Assembly: GCA_963843465.1 (NCBI GenBank)
Contig: CAWJKP010000001.1
Location: 186,001-250,000, forward strand
Direction of reading: 5' to 3'
Length of the DNA stretch: 64,000 nt
Source: CAWJKP01 sp963843465
Lineage (GTDB): Bacteria > Planctomycetota > Planctomycetia > Pirellulales > Thermoguttaceae
The position numbers were made by a program, and so were the translations under genes. Shown here in pieces: positions 10,101 through 18,749 of this stretch. Each line of letters starts with the position of its first letter. The stretch's first letter is position 1. The notes under the pieces were generated by a model that did not search any database, was not told the DNA's origin, and was given only the letters and a program-made list of their open reading frames with translations.

Positions 10101-10768
10101 AGGTCCACGATCCGATCGCGGCGGATCGTCGCATCGGCCGGGACCGCGGGCCACTGGCTCCGGGCGGGAATGTACTGCGGCACCAGGGCCGACTTGCCCT
10201 CGATGTTCTCGATGCGGACCTTGCCGGCGGGCGTGGGGAAGGCCAATACGGCAATGTCGCGATAGTACCCGGCGACCGCCTTGGGCTCGGCCAGAAGGCC
10301 CTCGAACCGCTTTGGCCCTTCGACCGCGGTCTCCGTCCAGACCAGCTTCTGCATGGCCAGCTCGGGCGTGATCCAGGGTCCACCGCTGCCGCACCAGCCG
10401 GCATCGTTGTTCATGTTCACCTCCAGCCCCAGCCGGTGGGCCTCGGCGAAAACGTGCTTGAACAACTCCCGCCACAGCGAACGGCCGAACGCGGCCGGCC
10501 CCTTGGGCGTCCCTTGATCGACCTCCATGATCAGCACGCCGCCGATGCCCACTCGCTGCATGGCTTCCAGGTCGGCCGTGATCCCCTCGCGGGTGATGTT
10601 GCCGTTGAGCCAGAACCAGTAGACCCAAGGCCGGGCCTCCGCCGGAGGCTGCCGGAAGGCCTGCTCCAGATCGCCCGCCGGGGCCGCCGCCGTCAGCGAT
10701 GCCGCCAGCATCAGGCTCGCCAGCCCAATCCACCAGGTCCTTGTCGTCCATCGTTGCCGGTAGTGCAT
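7130..10768 (-). CDS. GH106-like secreted glycoside hydrolase with inserted LamG-like domain
   Basis: About 1212 residues. I chose the ATG at 10768 (MHYRQRW) because GGAGG lies 7 nt upstream; an earlier in-frame start at 10798 lacks this. A signal peptide follows (ASLMLAASLTAAAPA). The N-terminal catalytic region has the GH106-type pattern: WFWLNGNIT near residue 50, then EGYDGTPCDDMTYAG and EFWSWGNDTSY around residues 385-415. GH106 enzymes are alpha-L-rhamnosidases acting on plant or algal polymers. Around residues 810-960 a concanavalin/LamG-like segment (TMSAWVEPQG, WTHLAVVYHDGQPSLYLDG) is present, then a C-terminal galactose-binding, GH2-like jelly roll (LDLGDVQVMAEVKINGKDLG). Rhamnosidase activity is inferred from family resemblance. 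Confidence 0.82.
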   Translation of the reverse strand: MHYRQRWTTRTWWIGLASLMLAASLTAAAPAGDLEQAFRQPPAEARPWVYWFWLNGNITREGITADLEAMQRVGIGGVLIMEVDQGTPKGPAAFGRSLWRELFKHVFAEAHRLGLEVNMNNDAGWCGSGGPWITPELAMQKLVWTETAVEGPKRFEGLLAEPKAVAGYYRDIAVLAFPTPAGKVRIENIEGKSALVPQYIPARSQWPAVPADATIRRDRIVDLTANLAAGRLSWDVPEGKWTVLRLGHTPTGVENHPAPQAGLGLECDKLSPKAIEAQYKGLIGKLVADVGPLAGKTLVSTHIDSWETGSQNWTPRMREEFQKRRGYDLWKLLPAVTGRVVDSSEVSERFLWDLRQTVSDLLVENYAGHLADLAHKDGLRLSIEGYDGTPCDDMTYAGRADEPMCEFWSWGNDTSYSCVEMSSVAHTYGKRILGAEAFTATDGEKWLHHPASIKTLGDWAFCAGVNRFVFHRYALQPWKQRHYLLQPSKDRRPGMSMGPWGLHYERSQTWWEQSKAWHEYLARCQYLLRKGLFVADVCYLNPEGSPQRFQSPVGGGGNTPDRPRYNFDGCSAEVLLTRMEVKYRRLVLPDGMSYRLLVLPKIDTMTPGLLRRVKDLVEAGATVLGDPPVKSPSLSGFPACDAEVKQLAAELWGDCDGKKVTAHRLGKGWVVQGKTPEEVLMAKGVLPDFDYRSRTSPDCLRYIHRGDDAIDLYFVANKTDSPQEAVAAFHMAAGQPELFWPESGRIEQPAVYDVGRGQVRVPLRLEPTGSVFVIFRHPAAQDAGDRIVSVTRNGQPLMSTNVFPAKSAAYDNANITGTFTMSAWVEPQGEIALPVQSNAGNKAYQTAQNYAIYPAPGHEVYSTKGQAGAGVSVGRNGVVVFEHSADYFAPILVHAVTLSGWTHLAVVYHDGQPSLYLDGKPVATGLKSTWTVHPSAGVHHGRQVAAFRGQVAALGQSRQALSEDVIAKLMAGTAAQRQAKPAPAFSLACSGDGYRLESNQAGTYELKTAGGKSYRAKIGQLPPPLEIAGPWELHFTPGWGAPAKVTLEKLISWSQHSDPGVKYFSGTATYHKQLDVPASLPAKDRRLYLDLGDVQVMAEVKINGKDLGILWKPPYRADVTDAVHAGANALEIKVVNLWVNRMIGDEQLAEDSDRNPNGTLRKWPDWLDQDKLSPTGRYTFTSWRLWHKDSPLLPSGLLGPVQLEATQQVEVK

Positions 10769-11227
10769 GGGTCGACCTCCAGAAAGCGGGGTTCGCAAGG
10801 GGGAAATACCAAGGTGTAACCGCCTCAGCTTAGTCCCCGGTAATTCGCCCTGTCAACGGCGAGTGGCGAGTGGCGAGTAAGGAGTGGCAACGGCCGGGCT
10901 TTATGGTAGAATTTCCGCCTGGCCGCCGTTCACTCCTTTCGATCTCGACTCTCAAGGGACTTTCGCGATTCCAGGCGACGCCCCAGTACGTCCCTTCTGC
11001 CGGAAGGGACTTGAACGACGAACAGGCGTTGATCGCTGCTGCCCGACTCCAGGAGGCAGTTCGCGGCCGGTCGCGCCGCCGGACCGCTTGACGGTTCGCC
11101 GCCTTCCCGCCACAATTCTCTCGGTTGGCACGGACCACGTGGTGCGGCTCGCTCATTTCCTTGCAAGGCGTCGTGGGGGACTGAAAATGGGACTGTCCCC
11201 TTCGGCCGCACTGGAAAGGGGGGACGG
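10769..11227. other. Gene-poor spacer with dispersed repeats
   Basis: This stretch between divergent genes must hold promoters for both, but I could not place a convincing -35/-10 pair. It contains tandem GAGTGGCGAGTGGCGAGTAA near 10859-10880 and a GGGGGACTG...GGACTGTCCCC repeat at 11173-11206. A plausible ribosome site AAAGGGGGGACGG immediately precedes the homospermidine synthase start at 11228. Confidence 0.55.
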
Positions 11228-12684
11228 ATGATCCGGTTTGCGAAAAAAGTGCTGATGATCGGCTACGGGGCAGTGGCTCGCTGCACGCTTCCCATTTTCC
11301 TCAAGCACGTCAAGGTGCCCTGTGAGGACATTACGGTCCTGGATTTCGAGGACCACGCCGAGCTGCTCCGCCCCTGGACCGACCGCGGGGTGCGGTTCGT
11401 CCGCCAACGGGTCACGCCGGAGAATCTCGGCGCCGTGCTGGGGCGATACCTCTCAGCGGGGGATTTGCTGATCGACCTGGCCTGGAACATCGACTGCTGC
11501 GAGATCCTCCAGTGGTGCCACGACCGCGACGTGCTCTACATCAACACCTCGGTCGAGCTCTGGGACCCGTACGCCGGCAACCGCTCGAAGCATCCCACCG
11601 AGCGGACGCTTTACCGCCGGCATTTGCAGGTCCGCGCACTGGCAGGCGGCTGGAGCCGGCCGGGGCCTACGGCCGTGATCGAGCACGGCGCCAACCCGGG
11701 CCTGATCTCGCATTTCACCAAGCAGGGCCTGCTGGACATCGCCCAGCGGGTGCTGGAAGACCGCAAGGTCATCGGCAAAGAAGCCGACGAGATCCGGCAA
11801 CTGGCCAACGACCGGGTCTTCAACCGGTTGGCGATGAGGCTGGGCGTCAAGGTGATCCATTGCAGCGAGCGGGACACGCAAGTCACCGACCGGCCGAAGC
11901 AAGTGGACGAGTTCGTCAACACCTGGAGCATCGAGGGCTTCCGCGAGGAGGGGACGACCACGGCGGAGATGGGCTGGGGGACGCACGAGAAGGAGTTGCC
12001 CCCGCTGGCTTACCAGCACGAGGACGGGCCGAAGAACCAGATCTGCCTGGCGCGGATGGGGATCAACACCTGGGTCGTCTCCTGGGTGCCCGATTGCCCG
12101 ATCCACGGGATGGTCGTCCGCCACGGCGAGGCCTTCACGATCTCCGACCGGCTGACGGTCTGGGAAGACGGCCTGGCGATCTACCGGCCCACGGTCCACT
12201 ACGCCTATTGTCCCTGCGACGCGGCGATCAACTCGCTGCAGGAGCTGCGGGGCCGCGACTACCAGCTCCAGCCGCGGCTGCGGATCCTCTACGACGAGAT
12301 CACCAGCGGGGCCGACATCCTCGGCGCCTGTTGATGGGCCACGCTTACCGGTCGTGGTGGACGGGCAGCCGGCTGTCGATCAAAGAGGCCCGCAAGCGGG
12401 TGCCCCATCAGAACGCCACCACGATGCAAGTGGCGATTTCCGTGGTGGCGGCGGCGAGTTGGATGATTGCCAATCCCGAGCGGGGCGTCTGCATCCCGGA
12501 CGACCTGCCGCACGCGGAGATTCTCCAGACCTGCCAGCCCTACCTGGGCGATTTGATCTCCACGCCTTCCGACTGGACGCCGCTTTTGCACTACGTCAAC
12601 TTCTTCGAGGGCTTCAACAGCCCAATCATCGACTGGGACGATCCCTGGCAGTTCAAGAACTTCCTCATTACGGACTTTGATTGA
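11228..12684 (+). CDS. hss: Homospermidine synthase (frameshifted near 12327)
   Basis: NAD-dependent homospermidine synthase of the saccharopine-dehydrogenase-like fold, about 485 residues joined. It makes homospermidine from putrescine, or from putrescine and spermidine. The Rossmann start VLMIGYGAVARCTLP is followed by conserved segments INTSVELWDPY, VIEHGANPGLISHFTKQGL and TWSIEGFREEG. The first frame stops at 12334 after ADILGA. The true C-terminus continues one base out of frame (LLMGHAYRSWWTGSRLS ... FLITDFD) to TGA at 12682-12684, so one C appears to be missing at about 12325-12330. The downstream decarboxylase start ATG follows the stop immediately (TGAATG), indicating translational coupling. 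Confidence 0.88.
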
Positions 12685-13821
12685 ATGGTCGCCGAACGCA
12701 CCTTGCAGCAACTGGCCGCGGAACATGGCACGCCGCTGTTCGTGGTGGACCACGAGGAGCTGCGGCGGAACTACGCCACGTTCCGACGGCACCTGCCCCG
12801 CGTGCAGGCATACTACGCGGTGAAGGCCAATCCCGACCCGGCCATCGTGCGGACGCTCTACCGCACCGGGGCCAGCTTCGACGTGGCCTCGATCGCCGAG
12901 TTCCTCGTCGTCCACGAGAACATCAAGGACCTGCCGCCCAACCAGCGGCAGGACTTCATCTGGGACAAGATCATCTACGCCAACCCGATCAAGACCAATG
13001 AGGCCCTGGCCGAGTTGGACCAGTACAAGCCGCTAGTGACCTACGACAACTTCGAGGAGATCAAGAAGGTCCAGAAGCACGCCCCCCGGGCGGGGCTGGC
13101 GCTGCGGATCCAGGTGCCCAACACGGGGGCCATGGTCGAGCTGTCCAGCAAGTTCGGCGCGCACTGCGGCCAGGCCGTCTCGCTGATCGAGGCGGCCCAC
13201 GAGGCGGGATTGATCGTCGAGGGCCTGAGCTTCCACGTCGGCAGCCAGACGACCAACTTCGAGAACTACGTGCAGGCCCTGAACCTGGCCGCGGGGATCT
13301 TCAAGGAGGCCAAGGACCGCGGCTTTCCCATGAAGCTCCTGGACATCGGCGGCGGCTTCCCCGCGCCCTACGACAGCGCCGTGCCCCGTTTCGAGGCCCT
13401 CGCGCGGCGGATCAACGCCGAGCTCGACCGGCTCTTTCCCCCGCCGATCGAGATCCTCGCCGAGCCGGGCCGGTTCCTCGTGGCCACCGCCGCCACGGCG
13501 ATCGCCAAGGTCATCGGCAAGGCCCGCCGCAACGATAAGCCCTGCTACTACGTCGACGACGGCGTCTACCACACCTTCTCGGGCATCCTCTTCGACCACT
13601 GCCCGTACCACCTCAAGGCATTCAAGCAGGGAAGAAGCGAGATCTCCTCCGTCTTCGGCCCGACCTGCGACGCCCTGGACACCATCTCTCTGGCCGAGGA
13701 GCTTCCCGACCTGGAGCTGGGAGACCTGGTCTACAGCGAGAATATCGGCGCCTACAGCCACGCCTCCTCGACCTGGTTCAACGGCTTCCCCCCGGCCAAG
13801 GTGGTACACATCAACCTGTGA
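12685..13821 (+). CDS. Group III (alanine-racemase-fold) PLP decarboxylase, probably ornithine/lysine decarboxylase
   Basis: 378-residue PLP enzyme. The PLP lysine sits in YYAVKANPDP near residue 46. Other motifs are FHVGSQ near residue 180, LDIGGGFP near residue 220, the phosphate-binding EPGR near residue 260 and the active-site GPTCDALD near residue 320. The last motif is typical of ornithine, lysine or carboxynorspermidine decarboxylases. Directly behind homospermidine synthase, an ornithine-to-putrescine role supplying that enzyme is the simplest reading. Length is normal for the family. Which diamine it makes cannot be read from the sequence alone. Confidence 0.88.
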   Translation: MVAERTLQQLAAEHGTPLFVVDHEELRRNYATFRRHLPRVQAYYAVKANPDPAIVRTLYRTGASFDVASIAEFLVVHENIKDLPPNQRQDFIWDKIIYANPIKTNEALAELDQYKPLVTYDNFEEIKKVQKHAPRAGLALRIQVPNTGAMVELSSKFGAHCGQAVSLIEAAHEAGLIVEGLSFHVGSQTTNFENYVQALNLAAGIFKEAKDRGFPMKLLDIGGGFPAPYDSAVPRFEALARRINAELDRLFPPPIEILAEPGRFLVATAATAIAKVIGKARRNDKPCYYVDDGVYHTFSGILFDHCPYHLKAFKQGRSEISSVFGPTCDALDTISLAEELPDLELGDLVYSENIGAYSHASSTWFNGFPPAKVVHINL

Positions 13822-13847
13822 CGGCTGAAAGCTGAAGGAAAACGGCT

Positions 13848-14194
13848 TTAGATCGCGACGCTTTGCGGCTTGCGGTCCCATGCCTGGATGATGAGCACTT
13901 CCGTGTCCCATTTCGCCTTGGCGGCCAGTCGCTTCAACTCGTCGATGACCTTCAGTGCTTCGGCGGCCTGGAATTTTCCGCGGTAGGTCCGCGGCTCTTT
14001 GCGGCGGTCGAAGCCGAGGCGGAAACAGTGGCGGCCGTTGGTCTCCTTGGTGGCGACGATCGACCCGATCCACCGCCCGCGGTATTGGACTTCCCAGCCT
14101 TCGTCAGCATGGCGGAATTTGAAAACTGATTCCTTCTTAATGGCTTTCTTCTCCTCAGTTGGACGACGGAACTTGGCCCCTTGCCTCTGGTAAT
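13848..14194 (-). CDS. Small basic conserved-looking protein, start uncertain, possible indel
   Basis: A coherent minus-strand reading frame runs from about 14178 down to TAA at 13848-13850. It encodes a charged protein with KFRRPTEEKKAIKKESVFKF, GWEVQYRGRWIGSIVATKET and FRLGFDRRKEPRTYRGKF segments and a tail VLIIQAWDRKPQS. Codon-position composition and amino-acid balance look real, unlike the overlapping plus-strand frame. No ATG is available. Upstream, a frame starting at the ATT at 14194 (TRGKG then AKFRR if one G is restored near 14177-14180) has a GGAGG about 12 nt away. Function unknown; about 110 residues. Confidence 0.5.
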
Positions 14195-14537
14195 CTTATT
14201 CCCTTTTCCTCCCGAATGCTAGCCGTTATCCTGGTCCCGGCGGCAAATTCCTGGAAGAACGCCTGACTGCGGCGTGTCAGTTTGCCGGGGCCGTCGCCGC
14301 CCCCGGCCGCATTTTCCCAGGGCAAACAGCTTTTTGTCAGATCGAAAGCAGATCCGCGGCCCCGTGGATCGCCGCTGAAGCGAAGCGATTCTCCCCCAAC
14401 GGGTTACGGGCAACGGCTGGTAGGGAACACCCTCCCTGGCGTCCCGAGGGCGCGGATTGGGCGTGGTGTCAAAATGAGTCGATCCTATTGGTAGGACGGA
14501 TTGCCTAATCCGTCCTGCGAGAAATTGTCCGTCACCG
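14195..14537. other. Gene-free spacer with a perfect hairpin
   Basis: No supported coding sequence. A perfect 10-bp hairpin (AGGACGGATT, 14493-14502, with its complement at 14507-14516 and a 4-nt loop) lies 22 bp beyond the stop of the minus-strand thioredoxin gene. It could end that transcript, although no T-run follows. Confidence 0.5.
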
Positions 14538-15101
14538 CTAGGACTCCCTCAGAGCCGCCTCCACCGCTTGGTCGATTTCCGCCGGGTCTTTCACGCCGCT
14601 GAACGTCTTGACCAGCCGTCCTCGGCGATCGTAAAGCTTGAGATTGGGCAACGTGCTGTCTTCGATCTGGAACCGCTCGACCGAGTCGGCCGAGCCGCCG
14701 TACTTGCTCAGATAGGTCTCGAAGGTAACGCCGCCGGACGCCAGGATCTCGACCACCTCCGCCCGCTTCTCCTCCTCGTCGAAACCGACCGCGATCACGG
14801 CCAATCCCCGATCCTCCAACCGCCGGGCCAGCGCCGCGGTATGCGGGACCAGCTCCAGGCACGGCCCGCACCAGGTGGCCCAGAAGTCCACCAGCACGAC
14901 CTTTCCCCGCAGCCGTTGGATCCGCTGGGCAAGCTCCTGCTGGTCGATCGTGCCCAGGCGGATCTGGCTTCGGGGCACCGCCGGGGCCTTCGGCGAAGGC
15001 GGCCGATCGCCATGCGAAGATCCCGTACATCCCCCAAGGGCGATCAGCAGGGCAAGGCCGAGAAACCAGCAGCCGGATATACGTAGGTTACGCTTCAGCA
15101 T
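14538..15101 (-). CDS. TlpA/ResA-like thioredoxin-fold lipoprotein
   Basis: 187 residues. A type II signal peptide ends in a lipobox (LLIALGGC, Cys near residue 25), so it is predicted to be membrane-anchored on the periplasmic side. A thioredoxin domain has the redox motif VDFWATWCGPC near residues 71-81 and the cis-Pro region DSTLPNLKLYDRRG. Such proteins reduce disulfides during cytochrome c maturation or defend against oxidative stress. The start ATG and first six codons (MLKRNL) lie inside a palindromic repeat (15083-15191) whose consensus reads ATGCTGAAGCATAACCTAC, so the positively charged signal-peptide N-region seems borrowed from the repeat. Confidence 0.88.
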   Translation of the reverse strand: MLKRNLRISGCWFLGLALLIALGGCTGSSHGDRPPSPKAPAVPRSQIRLGTIDQQELAQRIQRLRGKVVLVDFWATWCGPCLELVPHTAALARRLEDRGLAVIAVGFDEEEKRAEVVEILASGGVTFETYLSKYGGSADSVERFQIEDSTLPNLKLYDRRGRLVKTFSGVKDPAEIDQAVEAALRES

Positions 15102-15191
15102 AACATGGCCCCATTGTTCTGCTTCAACAACATTTGCCGGCAGCTATGCTTCAGGAACATTTTCCGGGTGTTATGCTAAAGCATAACCTAC
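15083..15191. repeat. Palindromic GTTATGCTnAAGCATAACCTAC element, 109 bp
   Basis: Left end 15083-15104 (GTAGGTTACGCTTCAGCATA...) and right end 15170-15191 (GTTATGCTAAAGCATAACCT...) are inverted copies. Sister elements lie at 44002-44067 and 52509-52571. No transposase is inside, so it is MITE-like. Confidence 0.85.
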
Positions 15192-15203
15192 TGGACTACG
15201 TCG

Positions 15204-18200
15204 CTATGGCACCGCCAACGCCAACACGCGGCCGTCGGCCAGATCGACGACCAGCTTGCCGCCCAGCCAGGCCAGACCGGTCAGGTCCTGCGGAAGTAAC
15301 TGCGAGGTCCGCAGCCGGCCGTCGGCCTCCACCACCTGAAGTGTGCCGCCCCAGTAGCCCACGGCCGTGAGTCGGCCCCCGACGGCAACCAGCTTCACGA
15401 TCCGCCCGACCGGCGCGTTTTTCTTGGCCGTTTGCAGCGCCGAGGGATCGGCCGGCGCCGAAGCTCCTTGGCCGTCTTCTCCATCTGGTCGTCAGGCACA
15501 GACTTCTGATCGACGAGTTTCCCGGAGGCATCCAACTCGCTGAGCGAGCCGTCCCAGGTGAGCACGCGGAGCTTGCCACCGGCCGACTGCAGGGCCAGGG
15601 CCCGGTCGGGCAGGGCCACCTGCCAGACCAACGGCGCTTCGGGGACGGTCTTCGTCTGGCTGGCAGGAACGATCGCATTGGACCGCGGCAAGACAAATCG
15701 CGTCAGCGGCTCCATGCCCGAGGCGAACTCGTAGAGCGTGCCCACGGCCTCCGCCATTCCCCGGGCGTCGTAGGCCACCAGGGTGATCGACTCCTGACCG
15801 GGGCCGATGCCGTCGCGCTGCCAGGCGATCAGGCCCCGGCCGCGACCGGGGAACTGCGGGCCGGGGGCGTAGGGCAGGAACCGCTCCTTCTGGAGAAACT
15901 GGACCAGCGGGTTGTCGTCCGGCGTGCCCAGCAAGACCACCGGCCCATCGACGTCGAAGCCGGCCATGCCCGGCGTGTTCCCCTTGCCCGGCTTGGCCTG
16001 GCCGAAATCCAGACCGACCCAGGTGCGGGCTTCGTCGGCCGAGAGCGCCCGCGAGTGGTTGACCTCGGCCGCCGCAATGATCTTGCACCGCACGCCCCAA
16101 GGCCGCAGGCTCTGGGCCAGCCGCTCGGCGGCCGGACGGTGGTAGTCGCCGGCGCCGACGGCGATCGTCACGTCGTGGTGGACGCGAAAGAAACGGAAGA
16201 CGTTGTCCCGCTCGTTGCCGAAGGAGACGGCCCTCTCGGTCGCCCCCGCCAGGGCCCCGCACTGGGTCAGCGGCTCCAGCACGAAGGTCGCCGTGTCGGA
16301 ATGGTTGGCCAACAACTCGTCGACCACCAGCTTCCAGGTCCCGGCCGGATCGTTCGCCGCCAGCGGCAGGCTCAGCCGCAGCGAGCCGTCGGCCGTGGCC
16401 CGGTAGAGGTCGTAGCGGGTCTGGCCCAAGGGGTCCACCAGCCGCACGCGCAGCGGGACCGAGCCCGCCAGCACCCGGCCTTGCACATCCAGCAGCACGG
16501 CGCCGACCTCGACGCTTCGCGGCAGCTCGGCCCGGGTGTAGTCCGAGAGCACGACGGGCGAAAGGGCCTGAACCTTGCCGACCGGCCGGGCGGTGCGGGC
16601 GAAGACCCGCATCTGGCCGGGACCGAAGCGGAATCGGCCGCTGAGCGTGCCGTCGCGGATTTCCAGGTCCGGGACCGGCCCGCCGCGGACGGCGTCGTAG
16701 AGCGGCCGGCCGTCGGCCGCGAAGCCCAGGGTGGCCGTCGCGGCGCGAATGGCGTTCCAGCCGCCGCGGGGATCGTCGGTGGCGTTGACGGCCAATAGGT
16801 ACTCGATGTCGCCGGCCGCCTGCCGTGTGGCCGCGATGCCTGGCTGATCGCTGGTGAAGATCGGCCGGATGCCCACTTTGTCGAGATGGGCCTTGATCGC
16901 CCGGGCCAACGACCGAGCCCCTTCCTCGAGCTTGCCCACGGTCGAGTATTTATTGGCCTCGGCGTATCTGCCTTCTGCCTGCAGCCGCTTGACCAGCGGG
17001 GCGTCGGGGAATTCCGGGGTCACGCCCAGGTTGATCGCCCCTGCGATCTTCACGCCGCAGTCGGCCGTCAGCATCACCAGTCCGCCGGATGCGGCGAATT
17101 GCTCCAGCGAGGCGACCACCGGAGGGTCGAGGTAGTCGACCGAAGTGACCACGATCGCCCGATGATGGGCGGCCAGGGTGCCGTCCACGACGTCCTCGTC
17201 GACCATCGGTAGGAACTGCTGCTGGAGGATCTTGCCGGCCATGTAAGTGAACAGCAGGTGCTGGCCCTGCTTATTGTCATGGGCGTAGTTGGCCTTCATG
17301 TTGCCGGTCTGGGCGTGGATGTTCTGCGACATGCTGTAGAGCATGGCCACCGGCGGCCGGGTGACGGGCATGGTCGTGAAGATCGTGCCCAGCCGGGCCA
17401 TCAGCTTGTTCGACTTCGACGACGCCCTCCGCTGCCGGACTGGAGGCCGGCTGGAAGGGGTCGATCTCCGGCGGGCTGATCATGCCCTGGATATTGGTCA
17501 TGAAGGATAGGTACTGCTCCAGGCGGAACCGCTCGGCCGGCGTGCCGCCGAACCAGGTCGGCAGGTACCAGCAGGGCTTGACCAGGTCGCGGGCGCGGGC
17601 CACCTCCAAGAAGTACGACGGATTGAAGTAGCCGCCCCCGTAGTCGTCGTAGCCGCCGTGACCGCTGACGACCGGCAGCGAGCGGGCGACGTTGAAATAG
17701 TAGCCGTCGGTGAAGGCCGAAAAACCGTACTGGCTCTGCGTCAGGGAGAGGAAATCGGGCCGCACGTAGGAGACGCCGAACTGGGCCTCCTTCCAGGCCG
17801 CGTCCATGAAGCCCAGCTTCCACAGCGCCCAGTGACGCCAGCGGGCCGCATCCTCGGCCCGCTCCGCCTTGACCTGGTAGTACGGGATCGGGGCCTCGCC
17901 GAAAGCGCTCTGGTACGATCGCACTTGGGAGGGCAGTTCGTGCGGCGTCATCTGGCCGGTGACGGGATTCTTGTACCAGCTCAGCCCCGGCTCGTCGTAG
18001 AAGTGGACGCCCAACACGTTGGGACGCGTCCGATCGTACATCGCCCGGGCGGCGACGCGGCGGGTGCCGCCGCGGGTGACGTAGGGGTCCGACCAATCGC
18101 ACTCGCTGCGGAGATCCATCTGGTGGCCGCCGCCCATCGTGCAGCAGGAGATGAAGTCGCAGCCCGCCCGCAGGAAATTGGCTTCCTCGTCCTTGGCGTA

Positions 18201-18704
18201 GGAGCTGTAGATCAGGTTGAAGCCCAGCCCATCTTCGCCCTCGGTGAGCTGCTCGGCCCCCTTGGCCCGGGCCCAATTGATCAGGCGGTAACTGCTGCGG
18301 CGGAGATGGCTGTAGACCTCGATGGGCGTGGTCGCGGTGGCCCCGTCGGCCGTCGCTTCGAGCGTGTAATGCCCCGGCCGCAGGAGCCAGCCGTCAAGGT
18401 GCAGGTGCTCGGTCGCCCGGGCGTCTTTGCCCTCGACCGGCACCGCCGCGGCAGCGAACGTAAACGACAACTTGCTGCCTTCATCCCCCAGCACGCCAAG
18501 CACGAGGCTGCCCGCCGGAAGGGCCGTCGGCGAGGAGCGGACCACGGAGACGTTGATCCACTCGTTGGTCTGGTAGGCCGTGCGGGCCAGCGGCAGCAGG
18601 ATTTGCAGCTCCGCCGCCGGCAGAGCCGCCGGGAGAGCCAGCAAGGCCAGGGCTGCCAGTATCTCGCGGAAATAAGAAGCATTGCACAGGCGTTTGGTAC
18701 TCAT
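15204..18704 (-). CDS. Large secreted protein, glycosidase-like N-terminal half, unknown family (two frameshifts)
   Basis: About 1165 residues joined. A signal peptide (LAALALLALPAALPAAE) is followed by a beta-sandwich-like region and then a TIM-barrel-like part (HFYDEPGLSWYKNP, YYFNVARSLPVVSGHGGYDD, PCWYLPTWFGG). Acidic and aromatic residues there suggest a carbohydrate-active enzyme. The second half has Ig-like and Rossmann-like stretches and ends in short beta-propeller-like repeats (LVAVGGRLTAVGYWGGTLQV). The frame changes near 17410 (AAEG joined to SSKSNKLMARLG) and again near 15462-15470, with the terminal 90 residues in a third frame ending LALAVP. I do not recognise a named family; a function in polysaccharide degradation is only inferred from context. 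Confidence 0.6.
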
Positions 18705-18749
18705 GGTGTCGCTCCCGGTGCGTGGTCCGTATTCGTTGCATTCACCCTG

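Noticed and set aside
8438..10819. 793-residue open frame on the plus strand opposite the GH106-like gene
   Set aside because: Arg/Gln/His-rich composition without domains; it is the antisense shadow of the high-GC gene on the other strand.
13863..14129. Plus-strand 88-residue frame after the decarboxylase
   Set aside because: The opposite strand encodes a better-balanced, charged protein over the same interval; the plus frame looks like its shadow.
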